From VRUE01 sp963712595 (GTDB lineage Bacteria; Actinomycetota; Thermoleophilia; Solirubrobacterales; 70-9), in contig CAVQIM010000001.1 of the NCBI GenBank assembly GCA_963712595.1, forward strand, positions 930,001-994,000: 64,000 nucleotides of DNA, given 5' to 3'. The translations under genes and the position numbers were made by a program. Shown in pieces: positions 24,740 through 31,493 of the stretch. Within the stretch, counting starts at the first letter, position 1. The number at the start of each line of letters is the position of its first letter. The notes below the pieces were generated by a model. It ran no database searches, was not told where the DNA came from, and was given only the letters and a program-made list of their open reading frames with translations.

Positions 24740-25249
24740 ATGGCATCTGGGGCGCTAACACGAGAGCGGGACGTGCGCGAGGCTTATGCGGCGCACGCGG
24801 CGGAGCTGTTCGGCTTCGCGGTGAGGTCGCTCGGTGACGACGGCCTCGCCGAAGAGGCCGTGCAGGAGACCTTCCTGCGGGCTTGGCGGGCCGGGGAGCG
24901 CTTCGACCCGCAGATCGGCTCGCTGCGCACCTGGCTGTTCGCGATCTTGCGCAACGTCGTCATCGACCTCGGCCGCGCCCGCGCCGTGCGGCCGTCGGTC
25001 GCCGAGGGCGGCATCGAACCCTCGGTCGAGCCCTTCGACGATGCATTGCTCTCCTGGCAGATCGAGGAGGCGATGCGCCGGATCGGCGAGCAGCATCGCC
25101 ACGTCCTGGTCGAGACCTACTACCGCGGCCGGCCGTATGGCGAGGTCGCCGAGGAGCTCGGCGTGCCGGAGGGAACGGTGAAGAGCCGCGTCTACTACGG
25201 CCTGCGGGCCCTGCGCGTCGTGCTCGAGGAGATGGGATATGAAGACTGA
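24740..25249 (+). CDS. ECF-type RNA polymerase sigma factor
   Basis: 169 aa sigma-70 family protein with only regions 2 and 4. Region 2 spans AAELFGFAVRSLGDDGLAEE to SLRTWLFAILRNVVIDLGRA. Region 4 contains QHRHVLVETYYRGRPYGEVA and the recognition helix GVPEGTVKSRVYYGLRALR. It redirects polymerase to a small regulon, probably including its own operon. It overlaps the anti-sigma gene by 11 nt. The structured element 24528-24690 lies immediately upstream. Confidence 0.92.
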   Translation: MASGALTRERDVREAYAAHAAELFGFAVRSLGDDGLAEEAVQETFLRAWRAGERFDPQIGSLRTWLFAILRNVVIDLGRARAVRPSVAEGGIEPSVEPFDDALLSWQIEEAMRRIGEQHRHVLVETYYRGRPYGEVAEELGVPEGTVKSRVYYGLRALRVVLEEMGYED

Positions 25250-25943
25250 AAGCTGCCGTGAGTGGCGCGAGGCCCTGGGCGCCTATGCACTCGGCCGCGT
25301 CGGTGCCGAGGAGCGGGTCAAGCTAGAGGCGCACATGGAGGGTTGCCCGGGTTGCAAGACGGAGGCCGCGTCGCTGATCGCCGTCTCCAGGCTCCTCCCC
25401 CACGCCGATCCCGAGCACTTCGGCCCCGCCCCCGCACCGCCAGCGGAGCTGGGCAAGCGAATCGAAGCGAAGATCGCCGCCGAGCGGCGATCGGGTCGAC
25501 AGCGACGGCGGCTGCGCCTTGGATTCGCTCTCGGCGGCGTCGCCGCGGCCGCCGCGGCGGCCGTTCTCGCGATCTTCGTTCTCGCCGGCGACGATGGAAG
25601 AGGGCCAGAGCAGCACGTGACCTTCCCCGCACTGCCCCCCGGAGTGAAGATCGCCGCCACGCTGGAGCCGCAGGCATTCGGTACCGAGATCCACATGTAC
25701 GTGAAGGGCATTCGCTCGGGCACGCTCTGCCAAGTGTTCATGCGGGGGGCCGCCGGGGCCGTCTCGGCTGGAACGTTCCGCTACCGCTGGGGCGGTGACG
25801 CCTCGGCCGTCCTCAGTGCCGCGCTCGACCTTTCCCGTGCCAGGGCTCTTGTCGTCCACGCGGGCCACCGAACCTTCGTCGCTCCGCTCGGCGCCGCCGA
25901 AACCGCAGTGCGCAACCAACTCAAAGAGGAGGAACCGACGTGA
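25239..25943 (+). CDS. Zinc-type anti-sigma factor, membrane-anchored
   Basis: 234 aa. The N-terminal zf-HC2/ZAS domain has H32-x3-C36-x2-C39 (HMEGCPGC) plus C6, the zinc ligands of this class. A transmembrane helix follows a basic stretch (LRLGFALGGVAAAAAAAVLA). The extracytoplasmic half is a small beta-rich domain (GTEIHMYVKGIRSGTLCQVF). It is expected to hold the adjacent ECF factor inactive at the membrane until a redox or envelope signal releases it. Its stop overlaps the first lipoprotein start by 4 nt. Confidence 0.88.
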   Translation: MKTESCREWREALGAYALGRVGAEERVKLEAHMEGCPGCKTEAASLIAVSRLLPHADPEHFGPAPAPPAELGKRIEAKIAAERRSGRQRRRLRLGFALGGVAAAAAAAVLAIFVLAGDDGRGPEQHVTFPALPPGVKIAATLEPQAFGTEIHMYVKGIRSGTLCQVFMRGAAGAVSAGTFRYRWGGDASAVLSAALDLSRARALVVHAGHRTFVAPLGAAETAVRNQLKEEEPT

Positions 25944-26470
25944 AAAGAACCCTTCCCGCCGTCATCGCGCTGGGGCTGATCATCGCTCTGGCCGCAACCG
26001 GTTGCGGCAGCAGCAACGACAGCAACGCGAACTCGGGCAGCGCCTACGGATCGGGCGAAGAATCCACCGCCAAGACCACCTCGTCGGGCCCGCAAAGCGG
26101 CGGGCGACCCGCGGTCATCACGGCCGCCAGCGCCCCCAAGCTTGGGCGGCTCATCGTCGACTCCGAGGGCTTCACCCTCTACGACTTCCACAAGGACAAA
26201 GGAACGACTTCGGCCTGCTACGGCGCCTGCGCGAAAGTCTGGCCGCCACTGCTAACCGAAGGGAATCCACAGGCAGGCGAAGGCGCAATCGCCGCCAAGC
26301 TCGGCACGACGCAGCGCAAAGACGGGACGACCCAGGTCACCTACGCCGGCCATCCGCTCTACACCTACGAGGCGGACACCCGCCCAGGTGATGCGAAGGG
26401 CAACGACTTCTCCTCCTTCGGCGGCGAGTGGTACGCGCTACAGCCCAGCGGCGAGGAGGCAGAGGGCTGA
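25940..26470 (+). CDS. Secreted-repeat lipoprotein 1 (COG4315-like)
   Basis: 176 aa. A lipoprotein signal ends in the lipobox ATGC with Cys22, followed by a Ser/Asn/Gly-rich linker. The body carries the secreted-repeat pattern: GFTLYDFHKDKGTTSACYGA with CAKVWPPLLTEG, then a second unit TTQVTYAGHPLYTYEADT ending in GGEWYALQPSG. This matches the Lipoprotein_15/COG4315 family (Yx[FWY]xxD motif), whose function is unknown. The two Cys may form a disulfide. It is coupled to the anti-sigma gene and is probably part of the ECF regulon. Confidence 0.87.
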   Translation: MKRTLPAVIALGLIIALAATGCGSSNDSNANSGSAYGSGEESTAKTTSSGPQSGGRPAVITAASAPKLGRLIVDSEGFTLYDFHKDKGTTSACYGACAKVWPPLLTEGNPQAGEGAIAAKLGTTQRKDGTTQVTYAGHPLYTYEADTRPGDAKGNDFSSFGGEWYALQPSGEEAEG

Positions 26471-26502
26471 GAATCGCAACGCTCCCTGGCGGTCAACTTA
26501 CA

Positions 26503-26508
26503 TATAAT
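26503..26508 (+). promoter_or_regulatory. Consensus -10 box before lipoprotein gene 2
   Basis: A perfect TATAAT sits in an unusually AT-rich gap 33 nt after the stop of lipoprotein 1. No good -35 hexamer stands 17 nt upstream. Transcription from near 26515 would give a leader of about 26 nt with a GGGAG ribosome site at 26530-26534. It suggests that genes 2 and 3 have their own promoter. Confidence 0.5.
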
Positions 26509-26540
26509 AGATTCGAGCAATCAGATCTAGGGAGAGCTGC

Positions 26541-26999
26541 ATCTCAAAGACCCGTCCACTCATTCTCTTGGCAATCGCCATCGGGGCATTCGCAATCGCC
26601 GGCTGCGGCAGCGGCAGCGATGACGAAGGCACAGCTGCAGTCGTTTCGGTCGGCAGCGTTCCCGAGATCGATTCGGTCCTCGTCACGTCGAAGGGGATAA
26701 CCCTCTACATGTTCAGCAATGACAAGGGAACCCAGTCGGAATGCTATGCGAGCTGCTCGCAAGCGATCTCGCCGCTGCTCACGGACGGCGCGCCGCGGGC
26801 AAAGGGAGGCGCGATCGCCGCAAAGCTCGGCACGACGGAGCGAAGGGACGGCACGACCCAGGTCACCTACGCCGGCCATCCGCTCTACACCTGGCGCGAC
26901 GAGAAGCCGGGTCAAAGGAGAGGATGGGGCGTAAACGTGTTTGAAGGCACGTGGTATCCGCTGGAGCCCGGGGGCAGGGCGGTCCCCAACAACAATTGA
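26541..26999 (+). CDS. Secreted-repeat lipoprotein 2, probable ATC start
   Basis: About 152 aa if read from the ATC at 26541. That codon is 6 nt after GGGAGA and gives a complete signal peptide (xSKTRPLILLAIAIGAFAIA, then GC) with the lipobox Cys at position 22, exactly as in paralogs 1 and 3. The first standard start is a TTG at 26568, but it removes the basic n-region. The body has TLYMFSNDKGTQSECYASC and TTQVTYAGHPLYTWRDEKPG; the WPP of paralog 1 is changed to ISP. Either a non-AUG start is used or the start codon has mutated. Confidence 0.72.
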   Translation: MSKTRPLILLAIAIGAFAIAGCGSGSDDEGTAAVVSVGSVPEIDSVLVTSKGITLYMFSNDKGTQSECYASCSQAISPLLTDGAPRAKGGAIAAKLGTTERRDGTTQVTYAGHPLYTWRDEKPGQRRGWGVNVFEGTWYPLEPGGRAVPNNN

Positions 27000-27037
27000 C
27001 CGAGGATGCGCCCGCGGAGCTCAGGAAAGGGAGGCGC

Positions 27038-27502
27038 ATGACTAGAACGCACTCGGTACTGACCTTGCTTGCGATTGTCGCAGCCGTCGTGCTCGCCGGC
27101 TGCGGAAGCAGCAGCAGCGCCGACAAAGGCAATGGCACGGTTGTTTCGGTTGGTCGCCTCTACCAGACCGACCCAATCGTCACCAACGCGAAGGGGATCA
27201 CCCTCTACGAATATCGCAAAGACAAGGGGACTCGGTCGGAATGCTACGACGGTAACGGCTGCGCGAAAGCGATTTTACCGCTGCTTACGAACGGAGCACC
27301 CCGGGCGAAGGGAGGAGCCATACCCTCCAAGCTGGGCACGACGGAACGCAAGGACGGCACGACCCAGGTCACCTACGCCGGCCATCCGCTCTATTTCTGG
27401 CACGACGAAATACCGGGCCAAGCGAGAGGATGGGGCGTCAAAGCGTTCAACGCTCGCTGGTACCCACTGAGACCCAGTGGCAAGGCAGTCGAAGGCGCCT
27501 GA
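27038..27502 (+). CDS. Secreted-repeat lipoprotein 3
   Basis: 154 aa. A ribosome site (GGAAAGGGAGG) precedes the ATG at 27038. The signal peptide ends in LAGC with Cys22. The two secreted-repeat units are TLYEYRKDKGTRSECYDGNG and TTQVTYAGHPLYFWHDEIPG. It is closer to paralog 2 (shared PRAKGGAI and GWGV segments) than to paralog 1. An extra residue lies in the first Cys loop (CYDGNGCAK). Probably an outer-leaflet lipoprotein; function unknown. Confidence 0.87.
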   Translation: MTRTHSVLTLLAIVAAVVLAGCGSSSSADKGNGTVVSVGRLYQTDPIVTNAKGITLYEYRKDKGTRSECYDGNGCAKAILPLLTNGAPRAKGGAIPSKLGTTERKDGTTQVTYAGHPLYFWHDEIPGQARGWGVKAFNARWYPLRPSGKAVEGA

Positions 27503-27503
27503 C

Positions 27504-28109
27504 CTAGGGGCGCTTGCGGGCCGAGAGCGATGGTGGGACGAGCTCGCGGATCTCGGCGAGGAGTCTGACCGCGAGCTCTCCCGGCTCCTCGTCCGGCTGC
27601 GCCTGCCCCCCGGCGGGCTCGAAGAAGCGGATCCGCACCCGGGGGCGCCGGGGAAAGCCGGTGAAGTCCGTGGTCCCCTCGATCGCTACCAAGACGATCT
27701 TTGCCTCGGGTACCTCGAGCGCGAGGCGGCCGACGCCGCTGCGCGCCCGCAGCACCTTGCCGCGTGAGCGGGTCCCTTCCGGGAAGACGCCGATGCAGGC
27801 GCCGCGGCGCAGCTCCTCGATCGCCCGCGCCAACGCTGCGGTGTCACCCGCACCCCGCACGATCGGGATCTGGCCCATGCCGTTCAGGACCGGAGCGAGC
27901 CCGCGCACCTTCCACAGGTCCGATTTGGCCAACGCCCTGATCTGACGTCGCCGGATCCCCGCGATCCCGACCATGACCGGGTCCCAGTGGCTGTCGTGGT
28001 TGCCGACGACCAGCACCGGACCGTTCGCGGGCAGAGTGTCCCGTCCCTCGACCCGCAGCCGTCCCCAGAGCGCCACGGGCCGACAGACGGCCATTGCAGC
28101 CCTGTACAT
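27504..28109 (-). CDS. plsC: 1-acyl-sn-glycerol-3-phosphate acyltransferase (PlsC family)
   Basis: 201 aa. The acyltransferase motifs are NHDSHWD (NHX4D), the GMGQIPIVRG block and FPEGTRS. It transfers an acyl group to lysophosphatidate to make phosphatidic acid at the membrane. I chose the ATG at 28109, which has AAGGAGC 9 nt upstream and gives the usual MYRAAMAVCRPV beginning; a longer frame to 28175 is open but adds a non-homologous tail. It converges on lipoprotein 3 with a 1-nt gap. Confidence 0.9.
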   Translation of the reverse strand: MYRAAMAVCRPVALWGRLRVEGRDTLPANGPVLVVGNHDSHWDPVMVGIAGIRRRQIRALAKSDLWKVRGLAPVLNGMGQIPIVRGAGDTAALARAIEELRRGACIGVFPEGTRSRGKVLRARSGVGRLALEVPEAKIVLVAIEGTTDFTGFPRRPRVRIRFFEPAGGQAQPDEEPGELAVRLLAEIRELVPPSLSARKRP

Positions 28110-28343
28110 CGCGCTCGGCTCCTTGCGAGCGTTCGCCGGGGGCAATCCATCCTGTGCTTGCGCAGCGGCCTCCACGGAGAGGGACCGTATTAGATAGCTC
28201 GCCGCGCCAACCTAGGCTTCTACAGAGAAGGGATAAGCGTGATCGATGTCACGCAGTCGGGAGCGTCGGGGTTCGAAGGTACCCGTCTCGCTTCGGCGGC
28301 ACGACCGTCTCGTCCCAGCCTGTGTCAATCACAACTATCTAAA

Positions 28344-28760
28344 GTGTCATCTGTGTCGCAGAAGCCACTCGAGCTGATTCTGGCTCGCAACCTGATGTCT
28401 GCGCTCTCGACGCCGGCCTTTCTGGTCGACGAGGGTGGCGTCCTCGTGTTCTACAACGAGGCCGCCGGGTTGCTGCTCGGCAAGCGCTTCGAGGAACTGG
28501 GAACGGTCGGGGCGGAGGAGTGGGGCTCGCTCTTCGGCCCATTCGACGAGAACGGCGAGCCGATCCCCTACGACGAGCTGCCGCTGGTGGTTGCGGTGCG
28601 CAACGGTCGCCCCGCCCACGCGGATTTCGAGATCAGCACCGTCGACGGCGTTCGCCACAAGGTCGAGGCATCTGCCTTCCCGATCCTCACCGCGCACGGC
28701 TCGCAAGGCGCAATTGCGATCTTTTGGCCCTCGGCTTCAAGCAACGGGACAGGCGCCTGA
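28344..28760 (+). CDS. Single-domain PAS protein
   Basis: About 138 aa from a GTG at 28344 (another GTG is at 28353). It is a lone PAS fold: MSALSTPAFLVDEGGVLVFY leads to NEAAGLLLGKRFEELGTVGA, and a final strand reads GSQGAIAIFWPS. There is no output domain. It is followed after one nucleotide by an MBL-fold gene, so the two are almost certainly cotranscribed and may act together as sensor and hydrolase. Ligand unknown. Confidence 0.78.
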   Translation: MSSVSQKPLELILARNLMSALSTPAFLVDEGGVLVFYNEAAGLLLGKRFEELGTVGAEEWGSLFGPFDENGEPIPYDELPLVVAVRNGRPAHADFEISTVDGVRHKVEASAFPILTAHGSQGAIAIFWPSASSNGTGA

Positions 28761-28761
28761 G

Positions 28762-29643
28762 ATGAAGGTCAAGCTCTGGGGCACGCGCGGCTCGATCCCC
28801 TCCCCCGGGCCGGAGACGATCCGCTACGGCGGCAACACCTCCTGCGTCGGCGTCACCCTCTCCGACGGCTCGCTGCTGGCGCTCGACGCGGGCACGGGCA
28901 TCCGCAGCCTTGGGCTCGCCCTGGCCGAGGAACCGGCTCGGCTGCACATCCTCCTCACCCACCTCCACCTCGATCACATCCAGGGGCTGGTCTTCTTCGC
29001 CCCGGCCTTCCGGGCCCAAACGGAGATCGTGATCTGGGGCCCGGCATCGCCGGAGGCCTCTCTGCGCGATCGGATCGCCCGCTACATCTCCGCCCCGCTC
29101 TCCCCGGTCGAGGTCCGCGAGCTGCCCTGCGACGTCTCCTTCCGCCACTGCCCGCAGACCGAGTGGGAGATAGGACCGGCGCGGATCCGAGCCGCCTCCG
29201 TCGCTCACCGCGGGCCGACGCTCGGCTACCGAATCGACGACGGCGACTCCTCGCTTGCCTACATCCCCGACCACGAGCCGGCGCTCGGTGCCGACATCGA
29301 TGCGCTCGAGGAGGACTGGATCTCTGGCCTCGGCCTTGCGCGCGGAGTCTCGCTGCTGATCCACGACGGCCAGTACGCCGACGCCGAGTATCCGGACCAC
29401 ATCGGCTGGGGCCACTCCTCGCTCTCGCACGCTCTCTCCTTTGCTCGCCGCGCCGCCGCCGAGCGCACCGTCCTCTTTCACCACGACCCGATGCACTCTG
29501 ACGAGCAGCTCGACCAGCTGAGCCGAGAAGCAGCGGAGCGCTGGCGGGCGCTGGGCGGCACGGAGGGCGGGATCGAGCTGGCGCAGGAGCAGGCGGAGTA
29601 CGAGCTTCCAACCCAGGTACCCGGCGCGCTACGAGCGGGCTGA
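28762..29643 (+). CDS. MBL-fold metal-dependent hydrolase
   Basis: 293 aa. MKVKLWGTRGSIPSPGPETI and YGGNTSCVGV are the start of a known MBL subgroup (phosphodiesterase-like, as in PhnP/RNase Z relatives). The metal motif is THLHLDHIQG, followed by the later ligands in IPDHEP, LIHDGQY, WGHSS and LFHHDP. The ATG at 28762 is used; the frame stays open upstream inside the PAS gene. Substrate unknown; a cyclic nucleotide or phosphodiester is plausible for this subgroup. Confidence 0.85.
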   Translation: MKVKLWGTRGSIPSPGPETIRYGGNTSCVGVTLSDGSLLALDAGTGIRSLGLALAEEPARLHILLTHLHLDHIQGLVFFAPAFRAQTEIVIWGPASPEASLRDRIARYISAPLSPVEVRELPCDVSFRHCPQTEWEIGPARIRAASVAHRGPTLGYRIDDGDSSLAYIPDHEPALGADIDALEEDWISGLGLARGVSLLIHDGQYADAEYPDHIGWGHSSLSHALSFARRAAAERTVLFHHDPMHSDEQLDQLSREAAERWRALGGTEGGIELAQEQAEYELPTQVPGALRAG

Positions 29644-29649
29644 GCACTT

Positions 29650-29672
29650 TGGTTAAACACCACGGTTTACCA
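29650..29672. promoter_or_regulatory. Small AT-rich inverted repeat before the HD gene
   Basis: TGG(T)TAAAC and GTTTACCA pair around a 6-nt loop, with one bulged T. It lies just after the MBL stop and 32 nt before the HD-domain ATG. It could be a weak terminator or an operator. Confidence 0.35.
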
Positions 29673-29703
29673 GCCCCTCACAGCCCGCTACCCTGCGGAC
29701 GGG

Positions 29704-30318
29704 ATGTCGTCGACCTCTGGCATCGACGCGGCGATCGAGCGATCCGATCTGGTCAAGAACGCGCTGGAAACGGCGCGGCGAGCCCATGCGGGCCAATTGC
29801 GGCGCGGCAGTGACGGCCTTGCCTTCATCGAGCACCCCCTGGCCGTAGCCGAACATCTGGTCAAACACCGCTATGGCGACGAGGTCATCGCCGCCGCGCT
29901 CCTACACGACGTGGTCGAGAACAGCGAGATCGGCATCGACGAGATCCGCTCTCGCTTCGGCGACGTCGTGGCCGACCTCGTCGCGGCTTTGACCGAAGAC
30001 GAGACAATCCCCTCCTACGAGGAGCGCAAGGAGGAGCACCGCCGTCGCGTGGCGGAGGCCGATCCGGCAGCGCTGGCCATCTTCGCCGCCGACAAACTGA
30101 CCAACGTGGCGATGCTGCGCGATGCCTACGCGCTGATCGGCGAGGGGGTCAGCGACGAACTGAAGGTCGGCCTCGACCTCAAGATCTATATCTGGGAGGC
30201 GGACCTGGAAATGCTCTTCGACGAGGCGTCCGAGATGCCCCTCACGGACGAGCTCGCCGACGAGATGGTCGGCCTCTGGGGGGATCGCTTCAGAGCCGTT
30301 CGCTCTTCGCCAGACTGA
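29704..30318 (+). CDS. HD-domain hydrolase (RelA/SpoT HD or MESH1-like)
   Basis: 204 aa with a single HD domain: AHAGQLRRGSDGLAFIEHPL, VAEHLVKHRYGD, AALLHDVVENSEIGIDEIRS and the late FAADKLTNVAM segment. This arrangement matches the hydrolase half of RelA/SpoT proteins and the small alarmone hydrolases. No synthetase domain is present. Hydrolysis of (p)ppGpp or a related nucleotide is an inference from motif order. Its 3' end overlaps the convergent DUF6328-like gene by 29 nt. Confidence 0.82.
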   Translation: MSSTSGIDAAIERSDLVKNALETARRAHAGQLRRGSDGLAFIEHPLAVAEHLVKHRYGDEVIAAALLHDVVENSEIGIDEIRSRFGDVVADLVAALTEDETIPSYEERKEEHRRRVAEADPAALAIFAADKLTNVAMLRDAYALIGEGVSDELKVGLDLKIYIWEADLEMLFDEASEMPLTDELADEMVGLWGDRFRAVRSSPD

Positions 30319-30778
30319 AGCGGCGCCTCAGGGGCAGGGCGTACCAGAGGGTGGCGAAGGTGAGTGCCGCCGCGACGCCCGTGACCACGGTGGTCACGCC
30401 ACCGAAGAGCACGTCGGTGATCAGCACGATCGCACCGGTCATCGCCAGAGCGAGAAAGGAGAGTCCCGCGATCGTGAAGCGGTTGGCGAGGTGGACGAGC
30501 TCCCGCTTCTGCTGCAGGCGAAAGGTGATTCGGTGATAGGAGGACGGGGCGATCAGGAGGGCCGCTGAGATCGCCGTGCAGATCAGGGTGGCGAAGTAGA
30601 CCTTCTTCTCGAACGGCGAGATCTGGGTGAAGTTCTGCTGGAAGGGCACCGCAAGCAGGAAGGCGAAGAGCACCTGCACGCCCGGCAGGGCGACCCGCAG
30701 CTCCTGCAGCAGCTCGCTGAGATTGCGGTCGAGGCGGGCATCCTCGCTCTCATCCCTTCCTGACGGCCGGTCGGCCAT
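30290..30778 (-). CDS. DUF6328-like membrane protein
   Basis: 162 aa from the ATG at 30778. A polar N-terminus leads to ELLQELRVALPGVQVLFAFL and LAVPFQQNF, then three further hydrophobic helices (LICTAISAALLIAP, FTIAGLSFLALAMTGAIVLI, TTVVTGVAAALTFATLWYAL). This pattern matches a small four-helix actinobacterial family annotated DUF6328. No function is known. A longer open frame to 30937 exists but is not supported. Confidence 0.7.
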   Translation of the reverse strand: MADRPSGRDESEDARLDRNLSELLQELRVALPGVQVLFAFLLAVPFQQNFTQISPFEKKVYFATLICTAISAALLIAPSSYHRITFRLQQKRELVHLANRFTIAGLSFLALAMTGAIVLITDVLFGGVTTVVTGVAAALTFATLWYALPLRRRFSLAKSERL

Positions 30779-30818
30779 GCGCCCCACCATAAGGGAAGGC
30801 CCCGTAGGATCGCCGGCG

Positions 30819-31493
30819 ATGGGAAGGCTGGCGGTGGTTCTTGGCAGCAACGGGCTTGGCCCGGGAGGCGAGGACGTCGCGGCGATGGCCGCGAGCCACG
30901 GTGCGATCGTCATCCAGCGCCACGCCGGCGGGGACACCTACACATTGCCGCACCGGATCGATCACGCGGTAAACATGCGCGGCCTGGCGGAACGAGGGTG
31001 CGACCGCGTGCTCGGAATCGGCTCGGTCGGCTCGCTGCGCGCAGAGCTCGCCGTCGGCAGCTTCGTCTGCCCCGACGACTTCATCGCCCTGCAACTCGGG
31101 CTCACCGCGCTCGCCGACGTGCGAGCGCACCGGATACCGGCCTTCGCTCTCGAGTGGCGGCAACGAGTGATGGCCGCCTGGGCCGACAGCGCAACCGAGC
31201 TCTGCGATGGCGGCGTCTATTGGCAGGCGACCGGCCCACGCTTCGAGACACCCGCGGAGATCCGCCTGATGGCCGCCCACGCCGACTTGGTCGGGATGAC
31301 GATCGCTTCGGAGTGCATCGTCGCCGGAGAGCTGGGACTCGACTACGCCGCGGTCTGCGTCGTCGACAACCTCGCCAACGGGGTCGGGGGCGAGCCGATC
31401 AGCGTCGAGGAACTGGAACGCGATCGGGCGACCAACGTCAGCCGCCTTGACGAGGCGCTCGACGCGGCGCTGCCGAGGCTCACGGATGGATAG
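30819..31493 (+). CDS. Purine nucleoside/methylthionucleoside phosphorylase
   Basis: 224 aa of the PNP/MTAP family. Phosphate-site and fold signatures are VVLGSNGLGPGG, VLGIGSVGSLRAEL and the GVYWQATGPRFETPAEIRLM block with VGMTIASE. Near the base-binding loop it has VDNLANG where adenine-specific MTA phosphorylases carry Asp residues (TDYDCW); Asn there favours 6-oxopurines. That fits phosphorolysis of methylthioinosine or inosine made by the deaminase encoded next. The two genes overlap by 8 nt. The protein is shorter than the usual 260-290 aa. Confidence 0.82.
   Translation: MGRLAVVLGSNGLGPGGEDVAAMAASHGAIVIQRHAGGDTYTLPHRIDHAVNMRGLAERGCDRVLGIGSVGSLRAELAVGSFVCPDDFIALQLGLTALADVRAHRIPAFALEWRQRVMAAWADSATELCDGGVYWQATGPRFETPAEIRLMAAHADLVGMTIASECIVAGELGLDYAAVCVVDNLANGVGGEPISVEELERDRATNVSRLDEALDAALPRLTDG

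Larger units (their letters stand above)
26327..27393 (+). repeat. 35-nt identical segments in three lipoprotein genes
   Basis: The same 35 nt, beginning ACGACCCAGGTCACCTACGC, occur at 26327-26361, 26853-26887 and 27359-27393. They encode TTQVTYAGHPL in each paralog. Identity at the DNA level, including third positions, suggests recent tandem duplication or gene conversion. Confidence 0.85.

Noticed and set aside
26568..26999. TTG at 26568 as start of lipoprotein 2
   Set aside because: It removes the charged n-region of the signal peptide and breaks the match with both paralogs. Kept only as a fallback.
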